Assembly (NCBI GenBank): GCA_001566745.1
Contig: KQ964418.1
Location: 386,812-407,746, forward strand
From: Conidiobolus coronatus NRRL 28638
Lineage: Eukaryota; Entomophthoromycota; Entomophthoromycetes; Entomophthorales; Conidiobolaceae
Direction: 5' to 3'
DNA length: 20,935 nucleotides
Shown: positions 20,516-20,935 of the stretch, in pieces
Layout: each line of letters starts with the position of its first letter
Position numbering within the stretch: position 1 is the first letter of the stretch
Notes under the pieces: generated by a model
The model's input: only the letters and a program-made list of their open reading frames with translations
Told to the model about the DNA's origin: nothing
The model's database searches: none
Made by a program: the position numbers and the translations under genes

Positions 20516-20588
20516 ATTTCACAATAATTGATTATAACTAGAAGCGTGTTTATTGAGCATTGCTCAATAAAAGGTATTTCACAATAAT
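20516..20588. repeat. 13-bp direct repeats flanking a 23-bp palindrome
   Basis: ATTTCACAATAAT occurs exactly at 20516-20528 and again at 20576-20588. Between them, at 20549-20571, lies an 11-bp perfect inverted repeat (TTTATTGAGCA and TGCTCAATAAA) around one T. The arrangement could be a local duplication or the scar of a small inserted sequence; no gene is attached to it. Confidence 0.4.
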
Positions 20589-20935
20589 ATAATTGTAAAC
20601 GTATTAACAAAATAGATTATAATAATAAATACCCCGAGCTTTCTATTAGGATTTTTATTATTTAAATTTCAATATGTACCCATATAGCTTTGAGAGTAAT
20701 TATGATGGTTCAAAATAAGTTTATTGAGTTATATAGGCTAATTTAAACCCATTATAGAAGCATAAACAAATTATTGTAATATGAAGAGTGATGATGATAT
20801 TAGTAGACCTAAACTTATTGATTAGATTGAAGTGAATATAGCATTATAACAAGTATTTTAGAGTTGAAATGTATAAAAATAGTAAACTTTCATAAAGTTT
20901 GGATTATATTTTAAGAAAGGGTTTAAGAGTAACAA

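Larger units (their letters stand above)
19515..20935. other. AT-rich region upstream of RPN5, no gene seen
   Basis: The part near 19515-19730 presumably holds the RPN5 promoter; a T-rich tract occurs at 19660-19690 (plus strand). The rest has no credible open frame or RNA gene. Two perfect odd palindromes and a 13-bp direct repeat in 20480-20588 are the only structures I could find. Confidence 0.5.

Noticed and set aside
20781-20830. ATGAAGAGTGATGATGAT as a possible first exon
   Set aside because: The frame closes after 14 codons with no good splice donor inside it.
1-20935. Operon, CRISPR array, LTR-type element or viral remnant
   Set aside because: Genes are spliced and separately promoted, and no array, long terminal repeat or viral-type reading frame was seen.

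Overview
The window looks like chromosomal DNA from a fungus, most likely an early-diverging, strongly AT-rich lineage. Reasons: a full-length LYS2 (alpha-aminoadipate reductase, a fungal lysine-pathway marker), short spliceosomal introns of about 48-118 bp with GT...AG ends, scattered single nuclear tRNA genes, and a MGRN1/LUL-type RING ligase, a family I would expect in early-diverging fungi rather than in budding yeasts. An Entomophthorales-like genome (Conidiobolus and relatives) fits, but the taxon is an inference.

Layout, left to right: tRNA-Ala(AGC) (181-253, -); an XPF/Rad1/Rad16 DNA-repair endonuclease in two exons (488-3173, -) whose reading frame slips by one base exactly at a TTTAAAA heptamer followed by a stop codon; a 1.4 kb AT-rich gap; an unrecognised small basic protein (4590-5003, +); a long intergenic stretch whose last 400 bases hold a cluster of Gcn4/AP-1-type sites; LYS2 (6901-11217, +, one intron, 1418 aa); a convergent MGRN1/LUL RING E3 ligase gene (11309-12946, -, five exons, 453 aa); a peroxiredoxin-like 2 (PRXL2/FAM213-type) gene (14015-15036, -, five exons, 265 aa); tRNA-Gly(TCC) (15779-15850, -); a 1.8 kb AT-rich stretch with a MITE-like inverted-repeat structure; tRNA-Ser(TGA) (17685-17766, +); the proteasome lid subunit RPN5/PSMD12 (18001-19514, -, four exons, 446 aa); and about 1.4 kb of AT-rich DNA with two short perfect palindromes.

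The genes are independent housekeeping units, not an operon or cluster: DNA repair, lysine biosynthesis, ubiquitin ligation, redox, proteasome and translation. RPN5 and the RING ligase both serve the ubiquitin-proteasome system, but their distance and separate promoters suggest coincidence. I found no convincing novel multi-gene system. The observations most worth following are the frame break in the XPF gene at a textbook slippery heptamer, the Gcn4-site cluster with its tandem duplication before LYS2, the SUMO-interaction-like motifs in the XPF linker, the tandem TAG/AAG splice acceptor of the RING gene, and the 268-bp inverted-repeat element. Exon boundaries were worked out by hand from splice consensus, reading phase and remembered family alignments.
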